Source of the DNA: Hyphomicrobiales bacterium
GTDB lineage: Bacteria; Pseudomonadota; Alphaproteobacteria; Rhizobiales; Rhizobiaceae
Length of the DNA stretch: 64,000 bases
Assembly: GCA_900470965.1 (NCBI GenBank)
Contig: UCCS01000079.1
Coordinates: 31,168 to 95,167 of the forward strand
Reading direction: 5' to 3'
This document shows, piece by piece, positions 61,669 to 64,000 of this stretch. Under the pieces are notes generated by a model. The model saw only the letters and a list, made by a program, of their open reading frames with translations, was not told where the DNA came from and ran no database searches. Each line of letters starts with the position of its first letter. Position 1 is the first letter of the stretch. Made by a program: the position numbers and the translations under genes.

Positions 61669-62379
61669 ATGAAAGTACTTGTCGTCTGCTCAGGCGGACT
61701 CGACTCCATTTCGCTTGCATACAAGATTGCGGCGAACCACCAGCTGATCGGTCTGATTTCCTTCAACTACGGTCAACGGCATGTCAAAGAGCTGGAATTC
61801 GCGGCTCTCTGCGCACGAAGGCTCGCCGTGCCACACGACATCATAGACATATCGAACGTGGGTAAGCATCTGACCGGCTCCGCCCTTACGGATGATGTCA
61901 AGGTTCCTGACGGGCACTACGCCGAAGAGACGATGAAGGCAACGGTCGTGCCGAACCGCAACGCCATCATGCTGTCGATCGCGTTCGGCCTTGCTGCTGC
62001 TCGCCACGCAGATGCCGTGGCGATTGCAGTCCATGGCGGAGACCACTTCATCTACCCAGACTGTCGGCCGGGCTTCATTTCGTCGTTTGAGGTCATGCAA
62101 CAACATGCCCTTGAGGGATATGCCGATGTCAGCTTGCTCGCTCCCTATGTGAACGCCACGAAGGCCGACATTGTCACAGATGGTGCGAAGCATCGGACGC
62201 CTTTTGAAGAGACCTGGTCTTGTTATAAGGGCGGCCGTTTCCACTGCGGGAGATGCGGTACATGCGTCGAGCGTCGTGAAGCTTTCCATCTCGCCGGTGT
62301 CGAGGATCCGACCGTCTATGACGATCCGGATTTCTGGATTGCTGCAACCGGTGCATTCAGAGCAGAAGAGGCCAAGTAA
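61669..62379 (+). CDS. queC: 7-cyano-7-deazaguanine synthase
   Basis: A 236-residue PP-loop ATPase converting 7-carboxy-7-deazaguanine to preQ0 with ammonia and ATP. PP-loop SGGLDS at 8-13; C-terminal zinc cluster CYKGGRFHCGRCGTCVERR. The start at 61669 follows the riboswitch-borne Shine-Dalgarno. Overlaps queD by one base. Housekeeping tRNA queuosine precursor route. Confidence 0.96.
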   Translation: MKVLVVCSGGLDSISLAYKIAANHQLIGLISFNYGQRHVKELEFAALCARRLAVPHDIIDISNVGKHLTGSALTDDVKVPDGHYAEETMKATVVPNRNAIMLSIAFGLAAARHADAVAIAVHGGDHFIYPDCRPGFISSFEVMQQHALEGYADVSLLAPYVNATKADIVTDGAKHRTPFEETWSCYKGGRFHCGRCGTCVERREAFHLAGVEDPTVYDDPDFWIAATGAFRAEEAK

Positions 62380-62735
62380 TGTACCGGATTACCAAGGAAT
62401 TCAATTTCTCCGCCTCGCATCAGCTGTCCCACCTTCCTGGCGACCACCAGTGCGCGCGTCTCCATGGCCACAATTACATAGTTGAGGTCGAGCTTGCCGC
62501 CTCTGAGTTGAACGAGGATGGCTTTGTCCGCGACTATCACGAGCTTTCGCCACTCAAACGCTACATCGACGAGAACTTCGATCACCGGCACCTCAATGAT
62601 GTACTGGGCCATGACCGGGTGACATCCGAATGGCTCGCCAGGCATTTTTACGACTGGTGCAAGCAACGCCTGCCCGAGACCTCTGCCGTCAGGGTGAGCG
62701 AGACACCGAAGACATGGGCGGAATATCGTCCATGA
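62379..62735 (+). CDS. queD: 6-carboxy-5,6,7,8-tetrahydropterin synthase
   Basis: A 118-residue T-fold enzyme making 6-carboxytetrahydropterin from dihydroneopterin triphosphate. Zinc histidines are in FSASHQL and RLHGHNY; catalytic cysteine in HQCARLHGH; the substrate-anchoring Glu in SETPKTWAEY. Stop overlaps queE start (ATGA). Confidence 0.95.
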   Translation: MYRITKEFNFSASHQLSHLPGDHQCARLHGHNYIVEVELAASELNEDGFVRDYHELSPLKRYIDENFDHRHLNDVLGHDRVTSEWLARHFYDWCKQRLPETSAVRVSETPKTWAEYRP

Positions 62736-63460
62736 CAGGCAGGGAACAAAAGATCCGCATCAGCGAAATCTTCGGACCGACGATCCAGGGGGAAGGGCCG
62801 CTCATTGGCCTCCCGACCGTCTTCGTCAGAACGGGTGGCTGCGACTATCGCTGCGAATGGTGCGATACCCTCCATGCCGTCGACAGCGCCTTCCGTGAAG
62901 GGTGGACGCCAATGTCGGTCGACGACATCTGGTCGAAAGTGGAATTGCTCTCTAAAGGCTGTCCGCTGACGATTTCCCTGTCCGGTGGAAACCCGGCAAT
63001 TCAGCCGCTCGGGCCGCTGATAGCTCGGGGAAAGCGCGATGGCTATCAGTTCGCTTTGGAAACGCAGGGATCGATCGCCCAGGAATGGTTTGCAGAGCTG
63101 GATCATTTGATCCTCAGTCCCAAACCACCGTCCAGCGGTATGGAATTCAAGCTGGACGAACTAAGGGATTGCGTGGCGGCCGCACGCAACGGTCCCGCGA
63201 TCGCGATGAAGATCGTCATCTTCGACGACGCTGACTATGCGTTTGCAAGGTCTGTCGCGAAGGAGTTCAAAGAGCTTCCGATCTTCCTGCAGCCAGGCAA
63301 CCACACGCCGCCGGTGGAAGATGAAGCCTTGATCGATCTCGAGGGTATTCTCAAGCGTATGCGGTGGCTGGTCGACAGGGTCGCCTCAGACCGGTGGTTT
63401 GATGCGCGCGTTCTCCCGCAGCTCCATGTCCTGCTTTGGGGAAACATGCGGGGTGTGTGA
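62732..63460 (+). CDS. queE: 7-carboxy-7-deazaguanine synthase
   Basis: A 242-residue radical SAM enzyme that contracts the pterin ring to 7-carboxy-7-deazaguanine. The cluster motif CDYRCEWC is Cys-x3-Cys-x2-Cys in the QueE setting TGGCDYRCEWCDT. IFGPTIQGEGPLIGLPTVFVR is the family N terminus. Start ATG 62732 overlaps the queD stop. Confidence 0.95.
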   Translation: MTGREQKIRISEIFGPTIQGEGPLIGLPTVFVRTGGCDYRCEWCDTLHAVDSAFREGWTPMSVDDIWSKVELLSKGCPLTISLSGGNPAIQPLGPLIARGKRDGYQFALETQGSIAQEWFAELDHLILSPKPPSSGMEFKLDELRDCVAAARNGPAIAMKIVIFDDADYAFARSVAKEFKELPIFLQPGNHTPPVEDEALIDLEGILKRMRWLVDRVASDRWFDARVLPQLHVLLWGNMRGV

Positions 63461-63841
63461 CACCTTCGAGGAAGGTTACGGCCCGCCGTGTAGGAGCGGG
63501 AGTACCGATCTGAAGCTGGTCCTCCCCGCGGCTTTAAGTGTCTCGAGACATTGCCCTGACTGGGATCGTCACGCCTGTTAGTACCTACTGGCGCTCGGCG
63601 GCTTCGCTCAGCTTCTCCGCGATCGGAGGGTTGCGCGGGCCTCTCCTCAATCGCTCGCCCCTCGCCAAAGACCGGAAAAACAAGCTTATTTTAGTGTTTG
63701 CTGCGGCATCGGGTAGCAGTCGGTTCGCTGCCGCTAAATTGACCTCATTGCTCCGCGACTTTTGCTCGACCGGGTGCCGAAAGCTCAAGGCATCCGGTAT
63801 GGCGCATACCCCATGCGCCAAATAAATCGGAGGAGAAAAAC
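63461..63841 (+). other. Intergenic region with a 5'-UTR hairpin
   Basis: 381 bases after queE without a supportable gene. TGGCGCAT (63800-63807) and ATGCGCCA (63813-63820) form a perfect 8-base stem with loop ACCCC, ending ten bases before the CGGAGGAG of the next gene, where it could modulate translation. A weak CCCGC/GCGGG hairpin lies near 63490. No clear terminator for queCDE. Confidence 0.5.
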
Positions 63842-64000
63842 ATGTACAGACTTGCTTCTCTCGCGGTCGCCGCAGCACTTGGTGTCGGCGCCTTCATTGC
63901 CGCGTCAAGCGCCGATGCGATGACCATGCAGGACTGCAGTGCCAAATATAAAGCGGCGCAGGCAGCCAATAGTCTCAATGGCATGAAGTGGAACGACTTC
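63842..64000 (+). CDS. Small secreted Rhizobiales protein, 3' end outside window
   Basis: First 53 codons. ATG 63842 preceded by CGGAGGAG. A signal peptide (SLAVAAALGVGAFIAASSADA) is cut before MTMQDCSAKYKAAQAANSLNG. The mature start with DCSAKYKAA and GMKWNDF is typical of small periplasmic proteins annotated as hypothetical (PsiF-like repeats in some) in Rhizobium. Function unknown. Confidence 0.7.
   Translation, partial: MYRLASLAVAAALGVGAFIAASSADAMTMQDCSAKYKAAQAANSLNGMKWNDF

Noticed and set aside
61669..63460. queCDE as part of a 7-deazaguanine DNA-modification or antiphage system
   Set aside because: No DpdA/TgtA5-like transglycosylase or nuclease in the window, and a preQ1 riboswitch points to tRNA queuosine feedback.
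1..64000. CRISPR arrays, insertion sequences, tRNA/rRNA genes, att sites
   Set aside because: Looked for spaced direct repeats, transposase motifs with terminal inverted repeats, and TTCGA-type T-loops; none found.

Overview
This is high-GC alphaproteobacterial DNA, almost certainly from Rhizobiaceae (Rhizobium/Agrobacterium group). The main reasons are a pcaDCHGB operon divergent from the LysR regulator pcaQ, a separate pcaIJF cluster with an IclR-type pcaR nearby, five matches to the alphaproteobacterial EcfG general-stress promoter (GGAAC-N16-[C/G]GTT), and many LysR/ABC/SDR genes. I saw no tRNA, rRNA, CRISPR array, insertion sequence or phage integrase.

Region by region. 0-5.1 kb: protocatechuate ring-cleavage operon and its activator. 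5.2-9.4 kb: a hydroxyacid dehydrogenase, a response regulator/histidine kinase pair, a phospholipid methyltransferase-like gene and a DedA gene broken by an amber codon. 9.4-15.1 kb: pcaR, then an acetamidase, a DUF454 gene and a small gene, then pcaIJF behind a PcaR-like operator; together the two pca blocks take protocatechuate to succinyl-CoA and acetyl-CoA. 15.1-17.0 kb: amino-acid binding protein and an SDR. 17.0-26.6 kb: a stress island with glgX, topoisomerase IB, GST, DUF3175, a KGG-type protein, tiny membrane ORFs, DUF2934 and a UdgX-type uracil-DNA glycosylase, much of it behind EcfG-like promoters. It also holds a large hybrid histidine kinase interrupted by an in-frame TAG. 26.6-37.9 kb: treZ, cardiolipin synthase, an EEP-family gene, a SLAC1/TehA-AhpD-AraC module, LysR/SDR, an aldo-keto reductase, another LysR and a small DnaQ-type exonuclease. 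38.0-45.3 kb: a LacI-controlled sugar operon (lacI, binding protein, two permeases, GH127 glycosidase, ATPase), probably for plant arabinosides. 45.4-54.4 kb: a diguanylate cyclase, a secreted alpha/beta hydrolase, a LysR regulator, an old yellow enzyme, an FMO-like flavoprotein, a GNAT and an APH-like kinase in tandem, and msrA.

54.5-61.4 kb is the most unusual part: a cyclase-domain/AAA ATPase regulator, a YcaO, a TfuA, a thermolysin-like (HExxH plus SEAxSD) protein and a 180-residue cysteine-rich protein, read in one direction with short gaps or overlap. YcaO plus TfuA is the enzyme pair known for peptide or protein backbone thioamidation and related RiPP chemistry. With a protease and a Cys-rich candidate substrate this looks like an undescribed post-translational modification system. 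It is followed by queC-queD-queE, which supply the queuosine precursor. These lie behind a clear preQ1-I riboswitch that overlaps the queC Shine-Dalgarno sequence. The window ends inside a small secreted protein.
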